DNA of 64,000 bases from Terasakiella sp. SH-1 (GCF_004564135.1 NZ_CP038255.1:528501-592500), one strand, 5' to 3'; numbered from the stretch's first letter, positions 8,439-18,056 are shown. The notes: generated by a model from the letters alone, not told the origin. Program-made: numbers and translations.

Positions 8439-9551
8439 ATGTCTTCAAAGGCGCTAACGGATGCAGCATTAACGTCGGCAGAACAGTCGAAACGCAATGA
8501 TTTGGCATCGCGCAAACCTTATGTTGCTGAGAAATTGGCACGAATTAGTGAGATGGAACGCCGTGGCGAGATAAGTCCGATCGTTCGTCTTGAGAAAAGT
8601 TATCTTTGCAACTTTCAGTGTACCCATTGTTCGGCGGAATACTATATGGACCGCCACCTGAAGAATGTACATCACATTGAAGATGACCGCAGGCAAATTG
8701 ATTTGGATGCGGTACGCGAATTGTCCAAACAGGCTGACGAATTGGGGCTGGCCCGTTTTGTAATCACTGGCGGTGAGCCACTGGTGATGAGAGACTTTGA
8801 TGCGGTTGTTGAGGCAATCGACCCGGAAAAACATTATATTATCACAGATACCAATGGCTGGTTTCTGGATGAGGAACGTGCCCGCCACCTTAAAAAAATT
8901 GGTGTGGAAAAAGTCCAGCTTTCCCTTGATAGTATGATTGAGGAAGAGCATGATGCCTTTCGTAATAAAAAGGGCTCCTATAAACGGGTTCTGCGTGCTG
9001 TGGATGCGTCTTTAGATGCTGGGTTGAATTTGATTCTCTCAACAGTGCTGGTAAAAGGTCGGGCCAAGTCAAAAGAATTTCGTGAGATGTGTGAATATGC
9101 CACCAAGCGAAATTTTGGTCTTTATGTCTCTTATGCCAAGCCGACAGGCTCCTGTAGCGAACATCCCGAGTTTGTTATTGATAAAGAGGATGCCGATATT
9201 TTGCGGGAGATGGAAAAAGACTATAATGTCTTTACCCATATGACCCCATCTTATGGTTCCCATAAAGGCTGCATTACGGTGAAAGGTATTATCACTGTAA
9301 CCTCAACCGGGGAAGTAACACCTTGTCCCTATATTGATATGTCCTTGGGCAATATCTTTGAGACCCCTTTAAAAGAAATCTTTGACAGAGGGATGCGTAA
9401 CCCTTGGTTAGGGCCACATCGTCCGGATTGTTTGATCGGGGAAGACCCGCAATTCATTAAAAAACACGAAGAGATCACATCAAAATATAAAAAACTGCCT
9501 GTCCCTTGGGGTGAAGGTTTTTCAGATGATGACAGTCTGATTGAAGAATAA
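8439..9551 (+). CDS. radical SAM protein with short C-terminal SPASM-like segment
   Basis: Radical S-adenosylmethionine enzyme; the 4Fe-4S cluster ligands are C57, C61 and C64 in CNFQCTHC, with the SAM-binding VITGGEPLV near 108-116. The C-terminal part holds further cysteines in GCITVKG, TPCPYIDMSLGNIFE and PDCLIGED, as in a reduced twitch/SPASM domain that binds an extra cluster. Length 370 aa. It is the first gene of a six-gene operon with an unknown protein, a NeuB-cupin fusion, a ThDP enzyme, an SDR-HAD fusion and a C-methyltransferase-like protein, which suggests a sugar or sugar-nucleotide substrate rather than a peptide; that is inference. Confidence 0.85.
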   Translation: MSSKALTDAALTSAEQSKRNDLASRKPYVAEKLARISEMERRGEISPIVRLEKSYLCNFQCTHCSAEYYMDRHLKNVHHIEDDRRQIDLDAVRELSKQADELGLARFVITGGEPLVMRDFDAVVEAIDPEKHYIITDTNGWFLDEERARHLKKIGVEKVQLSLDSMIEEEHDAFRNKKGSYKRVLRAVDASLDAGLNLILSTVLVKGRAKSKEFREMCEYATKRNFGLYVSYAKPTGSCSEHPEFVIDKEDADILREMEKDYNVFTHMTPSYGSHKGCITVKGIITVTSTGEVTPCPYIDMSLGNIFETPLKEIFDRGMRNPWLGPHRPDCLIGEDPQFIKKHEEITSKYKKLPVPWGEGFSDDDSLIEE

Positions 9552-9568
9552 GAAGAAAAGGAAAGACG

Positions 9569-10336
9569 ATGCAGGCTGTTTTTGATGAATTTGGCAGAGC
9601 TGTTCCTGGACAAGTGAAGGGGGCGGTTCAGCAAAAGGTAAGGCGTTATTTTCGCTGTGATCAACCTGAACTGGATTTAGACGCTATTTACGGGCGCATT
9701 CAAGCGGTTTTAGGTGAGGGCTCTCTTTCTTGTGAGGCTTTTAAGTCCCGTGTTGCTGCTTTGATTCAAGGGCTGGAGAGGGATGCGGCTCATTGTGGTA
9801 TTTTAAAGGGGGTCTATGTCCCTTTTTATATTCCTCAACGTGACACAAAAGATATTGGCCGAGATATTGGCGAGCTTTACCTTCCTGCTCTAGCTCAATC
9901 ATTTACGGGCAAATGTCCGGATTATGATTTTAAAAAACATGATCAAAAACAATTGGAAGGAAACCTTTCGATTGTCGCAGGGGCAAAACATGGGCGCTTG
10001 TTGGAAAAATTGGCGACGCAAGATGTTGTGGGGCTTTATTTTCCCGCTTTGGATGGTTACTCCCTGGAGGCCGCTCGGGAACAGGTTGCGTTTTTACCCC
10101 AGAGTTTTTCTTTGGCAGGGGGGGCAGATACTTGTGCTGCAATGATTGGTTCTCCTGATTTATTGTTGCGTCAGGATGGCTACCCCCCCTTGTTGTGGTT
10201 TGGTGGCCTGGAGGCAGAAGACCCGTCTGAAAATGTTCACTTGGAAGCCTATGGTTACGATCTCACCTTTAATCGGCGGGTCCATTTGGGTAATGCGGAT
10301 GAATATTGGGCCAATGGGATTGTGGTGAGCGATTAA
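9569..10336 (+). CDS. unknown 255-aa protein in the NeuB/ThDP operon
   Basis: No family recognised. The product is soluble-looking, without signal peptide or membrane segment. It has a mixed helical N-terminal half (FRCDQPELDLDAIYGRIQAV) and a C-terminal half with FPALDGYSLEAAREQVAFLP and a run of aromatic and acidic residues (LLWFGGLEAEDPSENVHLEA). It has a ribosome site (AAGGAAAG) and is set 17 bases after the radical SAM gene and 25 before the NeuB-cupin gene, so it is very likely translated with them. The residue pattern around NLSIVAGAKHGRLLEKL could be a binding loop but no function can be assigned. Confidence 0.75.
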   Translation: MQAVFDEFGRAVPGQVKGAVQQKVRRYFRCDQPELDLDAIYGRIQAVLGEGSLSCEAFKSRVAALIQGLERDAAHCGILKGVYVPFYIPQRDTKDIGRDIGELYLPALAQSFTGKCPDYDFKKHDQKQLEGNLSIVAGAKHGRLLEKLATQDVVGLYFPALDGYSLEAAREQVAFLPQSFSLAGGADTCAAMIGSPDLLLRQDGYPPLLWFGGLEAEDPSENVHLEAYGYDLTFNRRVHLGNADEYWANGIVVSD

Positions 10337-10361
10337 AAAAAGAGCAAAGGAATAGGTAGCT

Positions 10362-11885
10362 ATGAGTGCACATAAAATACCGATGCCCTTGGTCGTTTTG
10401 GAAATGGCCAATAACCATATGGGTAGTCTTGATCATGGTCTAAAATTGATCGAAACATTTGGAGAGGTTTGCAAAGGTTTCCCTTTTACATTTGCCTTAA
10501 AGTTGCAATATCGCCAGATGGACACCTTTATTCACCCGGACTTTCAAGACCGGATGGATTTGAAATATGTGAAACGCTTCATGGAAACCCGCTTAAGCCG
10601 GGAACAGTTCCAACAGCTGATCAAAAAAGCAAAAGACTGTGGTTTTTTAACCATGTGTACGCCTTTTGATAATGAGTCTGTCGGCATTATTGAAGAGGAA
10701 GGTTTTGATATTTTAAAAATCGCCAGTTGTTCCTTTACCGATTGGCCATTGTTGGAACGTGTCGTACAAACCAATTTGCCGATTATCATTTCAGCAGCCG
10801 CAGCTACAACGGAAGAATTGGACAATGTGGTCACGTTTTTAAAAAACCGTGACAAGGTGTTTGCCTTAAATCATTGTGTGGCGGAATACCCTACACCGCC
10901 GGAGAAAATTCAGCTCAATCAGATTGATTATATGCGTAATCGTTATCCCGGTGTCGCGATCGGTTATTCTACCCATGAGCCGCCGTCTTTTATGGGATCT
11001 ATTGCGATGGCTGTGGCAAAAGGGGTGGAATTATTTGAACGCCATATTGCTTTGCCCAGTGATGAGTTTGCGCCCAATGCCTATTCGGCAACACCGGAGG
11101 AATTGACGGATTGGTTAAAGGGAATTGAAACCGCAATGACCCTATGCGGAGGTTCCGTAGATAAGAGAATTGAAGCCCCGCAAGAAGAAGTCGATAGTTT
11201 GCGTGCTTTGCGTCGCGGTGTCTTTTTAAAGCAGGATGTGGAAGCAGGAAAGCCTGTGAGTGAAGACGATGTCTTTTTTGCCATTCCCTGTGAAGAAGGG
11301 CAAATTACTGCGAATGATTGGTCAAAGTATGTCCATTACAGCACGACACAAAAGCTGAAAGAAAATGCTCCTTTGATGCATGAGGCTGTGGAGGCCGTTC
11401 ATGCCCGCGAGCAGGTGTTAGAAATTGTTTCGCAAGTCAATCAGCTTTTGCAAAAAGCTCATGTCCTAGTGCCTGTTGATGCTGAACTGGAAATTTCCCA
11501 CCATTATGGCATTGAAAAATTCCATGAAACGGGCGCAGCGATGATCACTTTGATTAATCGTCAATATTGTAAAAAAATTATTGCGGTACTGGCGGGGCAA
11601 TCGAACCCGGAACATTATCACAAGCAAAAGGATGAGACCTTTTATGTGCTTCATGGCACTTTGGATATCACGGTTGAGGGGCAGCTGCACTCTTTAAAGG
11701 AAGGCGATATGCTAACCCTGAAACAAGGGGAACGCCATTCTTTTTCAACCCAAACCGGGGTTGTCTTTGAAGAGGTCTCAACCCAGCATAAGGCGCATGA
11801 CTCATTTTATTCTGACCCGGATATTATGGCTAATGATCAGCGTAAAACTCACCTTCGTTTCTGGCAGAACAAGATAAGCGACTAA
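10362..11885 (+). CDS. NeuB-family nonulosonate synthase fused to a cupin domain
   Basis: NeuB enzymes condense phosphoenolpyruvate with an N-acyl hexose to make nine-carbon ulosonic acids. Residues 8-265 have the TIM barrel with the expected catalytic landmarks: E14 in EMANNHMGS, K47 in FALKLQ, CVAEYPTPP, His of IGYSTHE (equivalent to SDHT) and His of FERHIAL (equivalent to IEKHF). Residues about 285-345 resemble the SAF (antifreeze-like) lid. Residues 375-480 are an added cupin barrel with PEHYHKQKDETFYVLHG, carrying two His, a Glu and a later His (GERHSF) as metal ligands. The fusion suggests that an isomerase- or epimerase-like cupin step is joined to condensation. A separate, ordinary PseI lies at 51.2-52.2 kb, so this one probably makes a different ulosonate. 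Confidence 0.82.
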   Translation: MSAHKIPMPLVVLEMANNHMGSLDHGLKLIETFGEVCKGFPFTFALKLQYRQMDTFIHPDFQDRMDLKYVKRFMETRLSREQFQQLIKKAKDCGFLTMCTPFDNESVGIIEEEGFDILKIASCSFTDWPLLERVVQTNLPIIISAAAATTEELDNVVTFLKNRDKVFALNHCVAEYPTPPEKIQLNQIDYMRNRYPGVAIGYSTHEPPSFMGSIAMAVAKGVELFERHIALPSDEFAPNAYSATPEELTDWLKGIETAMTLCGGSVDKRIEAPQEEVDSLRALRRGVFLKQDVEAGKPVSEDDVFFAIPCEEGQITANDWSKYVHYSTTQKLKENAPLMHEAVEAVHAREQVLEIVSQVNQLLQKAHVLVPVDAELEISHHYGIEKFHETGAAMITLINRQYCKKIIAVLAGQSNPEHYHKQKDETFYVLHGTLDITVEGQLHSLKEGDMLTLKQGERHSFSTQTGVVFEEVSTQHKAHDSFYSDPDIMANDQRKTHLRFWQNKISD

Positions 11886-11891
11886 ACCGTG

Positions 11892-13721
11892 ATGACGACA
11901 AACAAGAAGATCCGCCTGGCTGATTTTGTATTTCAATATCTGGCAGACAAAGGGGGAGATCATGTATTCCTGTTGCCTGGCGGTGGAGCCATGCATTTGG
12001 TTGATGGTGCTGGACGCACAGAAGGGGTCACTTGTATTCCCTGCCATCATGAACAGGCCGCCGGTATCGCCGCTGAGGCTCATAGCCGGATTACAGGTAA
12101 GCCGGGGGTCGCGCTTGTCACGACAGGGCCAGGGACAACCAATATCGTGACACCCGTAACTGGGGCCTGGATTGAATCTGTGCCCATGGTGGTGGTTTCA
12201 GGACAGGCCAAGCGGGCGGATCGTATTGGGGACAGCGGTGTGCGCCAAATGGGGGTGCAGGAAGTTGAAATTGTCGAGATCGTAAAATCTGTAACCAAAT
12301 ATGCGGTTACAGTAAATGATCCAACTGAAATTCTCATTCATCTGGAAAAAGCATTGCATCTGGCTACTACAGGGCGTAAAGGGCCAGTTTGGCTGGATAT
12401 CCCGTTGGATGTACAGGCCAGTCAAATTGAGCCTGATACCCTTAAGTCTTGGCACGGGGAAGAACAAGACCGCTTTGAGCAAACCGACGAGGCGGTAACT
12501 CAGGCATTGTCGTTATTAAAAACGGCGAAGCGGCCATTATTTATGATTGGTCACGGTGTACGTTTAAGTGGGGGCGAACAAGTTCTACGTCAAGCCTACG
12601 AAGCTTTGGGCATCCCGGTGGTTACCACTTGGAATGCTATGGACATGATTGCTGATACTCATCCTTTAAGTGCAGGCAAGCCAGGGTCTGTTGCCTTGCG
12701 TGGCGCTAATTTTGCGGTCCAAAACTGTGACCTTTTGATTTCTGTAGGCGCACGTTTGGATCAAGTTGTTACAGCTTACGCTCCAGATAAATTTGCGCGT
12801 GGTGCTCAACGCTTGATTGTCGATATTGACCCTCAGGAATTAGAGAAGCTGGGAGGCGAGCGGACACAAAAATATATCAGTGATGCCAAAGCCTTTTTTG
12901 AAAAGCTTATTGAACAACAAGACGGTGTAAAGTTGCCCGATTTCACGCCATGGCAGGTAATCTGTCAGCAATGGAAAAAACGCTACCCCATTAATGATGG
13001 GGCGGCTTTCCCAACAACAGGGGAAATCAGCTCCTTCCATTTGACTGATGTACTGTCTGACAAAATCCCCGAAGATACGTTGGTGGTGACTGGAAGTTCA
13101 GGCTTGGCAGTGGAAGCTTTTTATACAGCCTTCCGTAATAAGGAAGGTCAGCGTGTGATGTTGACTTCCGGTTTGGGCTCTATGGGCTATGGCTTGCCTG
13201 CGGCCATTGGGGCCTGTTTGGCAAATGACAGCAAACCGATGGTCTGTGTGGAAAGTGATGGAAGTTTGCAATTAAACCTGCAAGAACTCAGCACTCTTTA
13301 TCAGCAGCAACTCCCGATCTGCATGTTTATTATGAATAATGCTGGCTATGGTTCTATTCGCAATACACAACGTAATTATTTTGATGGTCGTTTTGTTGGA
13401 ACGGGCAAAGAGGCTGGGTTGCATATTCCTGATATTGTTGGTTTGTGTGACACAATCGGTTTGGCAACCATGCGCATTACGTGCGTCGATGAACTGGAAC
13501 GTGGGATCGAACAGGCATTAGCCCATCAAGGGCCGTTGGTTTGTGATGTGCGTTTGATTGAGGATGAAGTCCTGTGGCCCAAGTCAGCGGCAATTCCGCA
13601 AGAGGATGGGTCGATGTTGTCTATGCCGTTGGAAGATATGTCGCCGCTTTTGCCGTTGGATGAATTGAAAGACAATATGGTGGTGGATGTACTTCCCGCC
13701 TCAGTTCAAGCGCGGAGCTAG
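11892..13721 (+). CDS. acetolactate-synthase-like ThDP enzyme
   Basis: Thiamine-diphosphate enzyme of the acetohydroxyacid synthase clan, with PYR, central and PP domains in 609 residues. The activating glutamate is E54 (CHHEQAAGIAAEAHSR) and the ThDP/Mg motif is near 452-485: VESDGSLQLNLQEL then IMNNAGYGSIR, with Glu where most relatives have Gly-Asp. The central domain (RPLFMIGHGVRLSGGEQVL) keeps the FAD/ADP-type Rossmann core. No regulatory small subunit or ilv genes are nearby, and its neighbours are sugar genes, so branched amino acid synthesis is unlikely. A two-carbon ligation onto a ketosugar, as YerE does in yersiniose synthesis, is a reasoned guess. ATG at 11892 is preferred to GTG at 11889. 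Confidence 0.85.
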   Translation: MTTNKKIRLADFVFQYLADKGGDHVFLLPGGGAMHLVDGAGRTEGVTCIPCHHEQAAGIAAEAHSRITGKPGVALVTTGPGTTNIVTPVTGAWIESVPMVVVSGQAKRADRIGDSGVRQMGVQEVEIVEIVKSVTKYAVTVNDPTEILIHLEKALHLATTGRKGPVWLDIPLDVQASQIEPDTLKSWHGEEQDRFEQTDEAVTQALSLLKTAKRPLFMIGHGVRLSGGEQVLRQAYEALGIPVVTTWNAMDMIADTHPLSAGKPGSVALRGANFAVQNCDLLISVGARLDQVVTAYAPDKFARGAQRLIVDIDPQELEKLGGERTQKYISDAKAFFEKLIEQQDGVKLPDFTPWQVICQQWKKRYPINDGAAFPTTGEISSFHLTDVLSDKIPEDTLVVTGSSGLAVEAFYTAFRNKEGQRVMLTSGLGSMGYGLPAAIGACLANDSKPMVCVESDGSLQLNLQELSTLYQQQLPICMFIMNNAGYGSIRNTQRNYFDGRFVGTGKEAGLHIPDIVGLCDTIGLATMRITCVDELERGIEQALAHQGPLVCDVRLIEDEVLWPKSAAIPQEDGSMLSMPLEDMSPLLPLDELKDNMVVDVLPASVQARS

Positions 13722-13728
13722 GTCAATC

Positions 13729-15108
13729 ATGTTTTTGGATATTGAAACTGAGGATTTAGAAACGATTGTTAAACGCTCTCCTGACTTGTGGGAGGCACTG
13801 GCAGGCAAGTCCCTTTTTATCACGGGGGGAACTGGTTTTTTCGGCAAGTGGGTCTTGGCTAGTGTGCTTTATGCCAATGCGCAGTATGGTTTTGATATTA
13901 AACTCTGTGTGATGACACGCAATGCAGAAGCCTTTAAGGTTCAGTTCCCGGAAGCAGATCATCCCAATATCCGTTTTTATGTGGGTGATATCCGACATAA
14001 AATCTTCCCTCAGGAACGGTTTGATTATGTTTTACATATGGCAACTGATTCCAAATTTGATGATCCAAAGGAACATATGGGACTGATGGATGGAATTTTA
14101 ACCGGTACCCAGCGAGTTTTAGATTTTGCTGTTCATTCAGCTCAGGCGGAGAAGTTTCTTTATGTGAGTTCGGGGGCGGTTTATGGACCGCTTGCAGATG
14201 GGGAGGTGAAAACCCCGGAACACCATCCTATTGCGCCTGCGCCTCATGAACCACGTGCCTTGATTGCGAATGCCAAGCGCATGGCCGAACAGATGTGTAC
14301 GCTTTACCATCATCAGTTTGATCTGGATGTTAAAATTGCACGTTGTTTTGCCTTTGTCGGGCCGCATTTACCCATGGATGCTTATTTTGCCATTGGTAAT
14401 TTTATCCGCGATGGGCTTGAGGGAGAGGGGATCCACATTGCCGGTGATGGCACCCCGGTTCGTTCGTATATGTATGCGGGGGATTTGATCAGTTGGCTTC
14501 TGGAAATCCTCATCAATGGAGAGACAAATACGCCTTATAATGTGGGGAGTGATCAACCTGTTTCAATTAAAGAATTGGCAGAACAGGTCGCTGAAAGCCT
14601 TGCAGGCAATCAGACGGTGAGTATTGCCAAACAGGCTGTGAAAAAGCCGGATTTAAATTGTTATGTCCCCAATGTCGATAAGGCAAAAGAGGCACTTTCC
14701 GTAGATAATTGGACTGGTTTGGGGCAGGGGATCGAAAAAACAGCCCGCTGGTATCAGGCTTATGGGCAAAAACATACGGTTGCACCTGTCCGGGTTGAAA
14801 AGAAACGCTTTGTCATGGACATTGATGGGGTGATTGCCACGATCACGCCGGGGAATGATTACCGACTTTGTGAACCCATTACCCATAATATTGCGGCGCT
14901 TAATCGCCTGTATGATGCTGGGCATGAAATTATTTTGTTAACGGCACGAGGCTATGTGACCGCGATTGACTGGCGAGAAACCACAGAAAAACAAATGGAA
15001 AAATGGGGGGTGAAATATCATGAACTCCATTTGGGTAAGCCCAACGCTGATTATTATGTAGATGATAAGATGCTGTCTTTGGAAATGTTTCGGGATATGG
15101 GGAGATGA
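13729..15108 (+). CDS. extended SDR (sugar epimerase/dehydratase-like) fused to a HAD phosphatase domain
   Basis: Residues 28-340 form an NAD-dependent sugar epimerase/dehydratase fold: GGTGFFG at 33-39, YVSSGAVYGP near 144-153, RCFAFVGP and DLISWLLEIL. Residues about 358-459 are a small HAD domain beginning FVMDIDGVIATI (Asp-x-Asp nucleophile pair) and ending with the Mg-binding NADYYVDDK. Oddity: the usual catalytic YxxxK reads IANAK (about 177-181); the tyrosine position is isoleucine while the lysine is kept, so the SDR half may be altered or use another acid/base. Start ATG 13729 follows the previous stop by 7 bases; the end overlaps the next gene by ATGA. Confidence 0.82.
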   Translation: MFLDIETEDLETIVKRSPDLWEALAGKSLFITGGTGFFGKWVLASVLYANAQYGFDIKLCVMTRNAEAFKVQFPEADHPNIRFYVGDIRHKIFPQERFDYVLHMATDSKFDDPKEHMGLMDGILTGTQRVLDFAVHSAQAEKFLYVSSGAVYGPLADGEVKTPEHHPIAPAPHEPRALIANAKRMAEQMCTLYHHQFDLDVKIARCFAFVGPHLPMDAYFAIGNFIRDGLEGEGIHIAGDGTPVRSYMYAGDLISWLLEILINGETNTPYNVGSDQPVSIKELAEQVAESLAGNQTVSIAKQAVKKPDLNCYVPNVDKAKEALSVDNWTGLGQGIEKTARWYQAYGQKHTVAPVRVEKKRFVMDIDGVIATITPGNDYRLCEPITHNIAALNRLYDAGHEIILLTARGYVTAIDWRETTEKQMEKWGVKYHELHLGKPNADYYVDDKMLSLEMFRDMGR

Positions 15109-16256
15109 TGCTTATGGGATTTGTGCATGACTGCCGCGTCTGTGGTGGGCCTTTATATGAAACGCCGCTGCTGTGTTTTGAAAATATGCCAGCTATGGCT
15201 CAAAACTTTCCAGACGACAGTCAGTTAGCCCAAGATCATGGGCAGGATTTAACTGTGTGTCAGTGCTCACTTTGTGGTTTGGTTCAGCTCGATTGCCCAC
15301 CAGTGCCTTATTATAAAGAAGTTATCCGTGCTGCGGCATTTTCTGAGGAGATGCGAGGCTTTCGCCGGGAGCAGTTTGCTGATTTTGTTTCCACTCATGA
15401 GTTGCAGGGAAAGAAAGTTCTGGAAGTGGGCTGCGGTAAAGGAGAATATTTAGAGTTAATGCAGGAACAAGGGGTTCAGGCGCATGGTATTGAAGGGGGG
15501 CTAGAGGTCGTTCAGGCATCTCAAAGCAAACCTTATCATATGCGTCATGATTTTTTGGAAAAGGCTGACCAAACACTTTCTGATGGGCCGTATGATGCTT
15601 TCTTCATGTTGAACTATCTTGAGCACCTGCCCAATCCCAACGAGACATTGCGCGCTATTGCCCATAATCTGTACCCCGGTGCCGTGGGGTTGGTTGAAGT
15701 TCCGAATTTTGATATGATTATCCGCGCGGGATTATTCTCCGAATTTATCAATGACCATTTATTTTATTTCACGAAAGAGACTTTGTCGGACCTGTTAACA
15801 CGTAATGGGTTTGAGCTGTTGGACTGTTCTGAGGTTTGGCATGACTATTGCCTGTCTGCAGTGGTCAAAAAACGTCAACCAAGCGATTTGTCTCACCTCA
15901 AAAAGATTGAAGCCAATATTAAAAAAAATATCTCTGATTTCTTGGAGCCTTACGCATCCGATGAGGTTGCTTTGTGGGGGGCTGGTCATCAGGCATTAGC
16001 CAATATCAGTCTCTTGAAACTACAAGAGCATATTGCATATGTCGTGGATTCAGCACCCTTTAAACAGAATAAATATACACCCGCTACCCACGTGCCGATT
16101 GTGCCTCCTGACCGTCTAAGAGAACATCCTGTCAAAGCGGTGATTGTCATGGCAGCAAGTTATTCTGATGAAGTCGCAAGCCTCCTTCGCCGTGATTATT
16201 CCCGTGAAATTGAAGTGGCAATTTTACGGGAACATGGGCTGGAGCGGGTTGAGTAA
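15105..16256 (+). CDS. sugar C-methyltransferase-like protein (zinc-ribbon, SAM MTase, C-terminal Rossmann domain)
   Basis: Resembles TylCIII/NovU-type enzymes that methylate carbon of ketosugar nucleotides. N-terminal zinc site: C10-x2-C13 (CRVCG) and C54-x2-C57 (CSLCG). SAM domain: EVGCGKGEYLE at 107-117, FMLNYLEHLPNP, then VEVPNFD. C-terminal third has VALWGAGHQALANISLL then VVDSAP, a small Rossmann-like unit that is native to this family but is of the same style as the extra domains found on seven other proteins in this window. It overlaps the SDR-HAD gene by 4 bases (ATGA) and is the last gene of the operon, followed by a 112-bp AT-rich gap with no clear terminator. Confidence 0.82.
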   Translation: MMLMGFVHDCRVCGGPLYETPLLCFENMPAMAQNFPDDSQLAQDHGQDLTVCQCSLCGLVQLDCPPVPYYKEVIRAAAFSEEMRGFRREQFADFVSTHELQGKKVLEVGCGKGEYLELMQEQGVQAHGIEGGLEVVQASQSKPYHMRHDFLEKADQTLSDGPYDAFFMLNYLEHLPNPNETLRAIAHNLYPGAVGLVEVPNFDMIIRAGLFSEFINDHLFYFTKETLSDLLTRNGFELLDCSEVWHDYCLSAVVKKRQPSDLSHLKKIEANIKKNISDFLEPYASDEVALWGAGHQALANISLLKLQEHIAYVVDSAPFKQNKYTPATHVPIVPPDRLREHPVKAVIVMAASYSDEVASLLRRDYSREIEVAILREHGLERVE

Positions 16257-16368
16257 TCACGAAGGGCTGGGCATTTGTTTTGAATTGTGTATACGGGTAT
16301 ATTTATAGAATTGAATAATTTTAAAATATGCGATAACTTTTTATATGTATTGATATTTGTGAGTAAAA

Positions 16369-18027
16369 ATGATGGATAAAATTTTATTTCTTGTTCCCCC
16401 TTCTATCAGCTACGAGAAATTTAAATATCCGAGCAATAACGTTCGAGCCTTACAAAAAAAGGATGGGAAGTACGGTAGTTTGTTGACTGATATGCCTTTG
16501 GGGGTCATGGCTTTGAGTGCGTATGTCAAGGTCTATACGGATGCAGAAGTCAAATGTGTGGATTTTTGTACTGTTTTGAACCGGGCAGAGACATTTGATT
16601 ATCCTGATTTTGAAACTTTTTTTGATCAATATCTGGCAAGTCCTGAAATAACAGATTTTGCACCAACAATAATCGGGATTTCAGCATTATTTACGACAAC
16701 ATATGAAAATATGATCATGATTGTAAAGTCGTGCCGTGCTTTATTTCCTAATGCAATTATTTTGGGAGGCGGGGCTGTGCCTACCAATATGTATCGTGAA
16801 ATTTTCAGTCATACAGATTGTTTTGATGCTCTCTTACATGGTGAAGGTGAACGTCCTTTGGTCGAATTGATCAAGGCAGAAGACAAACAGGTTGCGATTA
16901 ATGGTAATAGTTGTTGGATCACGCCTGAAAAAGTTGCTGAAAAGCAATCTTTTACCTTTGATTTCATTGAAGAGCTGGATGAAATACCGACCTATGATTA
17001 CGATGTTATTGATTTAGCAGACTATCGTTTAAACCCAACCATTTCGGCCTATCCCGGAGCGGATAGTTCAAAACAAAATGTAACCTATATGACCTCTCGG
17101 GGGTGTCCGTTTCGTTGTGTGTTCTGTTCTGCTCATTCATTACATGGGCGTAAGATGCGTTTCTATAGTTTGGAACGTATGAGGCAAGATTTTACACTGT
17201 TGAAGGAAAAATACGGGACGGAACTTATTATTTTCCAAGATGACCATTTTATGGCTGATACTGATCGTGCCCATGAAGTGCTAGCCTTATTGAAGGAATT
17301 AGGGCTGTCAGCTTTTTTCCCCAATTCTTTGACACTTTATGCGCTGGATCGTCCAATGTTGGAAGCGCTGAAGGCCGTGAATGTCAAAATTCTGATTTTA
17401 GCAGTGGAGTCCGGAAGTGGGCGGGTTTTGAAAGAAGTGATGAAAAAGCCCTTGAAATTGCCCATCATTAATCGGGTGGTGGATGACTGTCATGATTTGG
17501 GGATTGATACGGACGTAAATATCATTATCGGTCTGCCCGGTGAGACAAAAAAAGACATGCAAGATGCACGTGATTTTCTGAAAACCTTACATGCGACTTG
17601 GTTCCGCGTTTATACGGCAGTGCCCCTTGTTGGGAGTGAGATGTATGAAAACTGTATTGAAAATGGCTATATTGAAGATGGCTTCATTGATGGTGATTTC
17701 AAAAATGCAGTGATCGAAACCGAAGATTTCACGTCTGAATATGTACAGCGTATGGCTTATACAATGAATATTGAGCTGAACTTTGTGCATAACGGTGAAA
17801 TGAAACGCGGCAATTATGGTCGGGCGTTAATGGACTTTAAGAATACGATTAGAGTTAAAGACGATCACGCTTTTGCCTATTATTATGCGGCGCAATGTTT
17901 TGAAAAACTTGGTGATGAGGAACAATCCGTCGTTTATAAAAAACAGTATAACCAGATTATGCAAGGATCTGAATTTTGGCAGGAATATGCTGCCGAATTT
18001 AATGTGCCCGCATCTGTATCCCTGTAG
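16369..18027 (+). CDS. B12-binding-type radical SAM protein with C-terminal TPR-like tail
   Basis: Residues 1-190 form a cobalamin-binding-like domain (ILFLVPPSISYEKF, IIGISALFTTTYENM, ILGGGAVPTNM), though the classic DxHxxG is not obvious. The radical SAM core has C246, C250 and C253 in GCPFRCVFC, then FQDDHFMAD and NIIIGLPGET. The last 80 residues (YGRALMDFKNTIRVKDDHAFAYYYAAQCFEKLGD) look like one or two TPR units. Such enzymes do methylations or ring rearrangements on unactivated carbon. A close relative with the same layout is at 43.4-45.1 kb. It starts a seven-gene operon after an AT-rich leader (16257-16368) in which I see no convincing promoter. Confidence 0.85.
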   Translation: MMDKILFLVPPSISYEKFKYPSNNVRALQKKDGKYGSLLTDMPLGVMALSAYVKVYTDAEVKCVDFCTVLNRAETFDYPDFETFFDQYLASPEITDFAPTIIGISALFTTTYENMIMIVKSCRALFPNAIILGGGAVPTNMYREIFSHTDCFDALLHGEGERPLVELIKAEDKQVAINGNSCWITPEKVAEKQSFTFDFIEELDEIPTYDYDVIDLADYRLNPTISAYPGADSSKQNVTYMTSRGCPFRCVFCSAHSLHGRKMRFYSLERMRQDFTLLKEKYGTELIIFQDDHFMADTDRAHEVLALLKELGLSAFFPNSLTLYALDRPMLEALKAVNVKILILAVESGSGRVLKEVMKKPLKLPIINRVVDDCHDLGIDTDVNIIIGLPGETKKDMQDARDFLKTLHATWFRVYTAVPLVGSEMYENCIENGYIEDGFIDGDFKNAVIETEDFTSEYVQRMAYTMNIELNFVHNGEMKRGNYGRALMDFKNTIRVKDDHAFAYYYAAQCFEKLGDEEQSVVYKKQYNQIMQGSEFWQEYAAEFNVPASVSL

Positions 18028-18056
18028 GAGAAACCTACGTTTGAAAGGTAGAATAC

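Noticed and set aside
11892-13721. Calling the ThDP enzyme IlvB for branched amino acids
   Set aside because: No ilvN/ilvC next to it, unusual ESDG in the ThDP motif, and it is embedded in a sugar operon.
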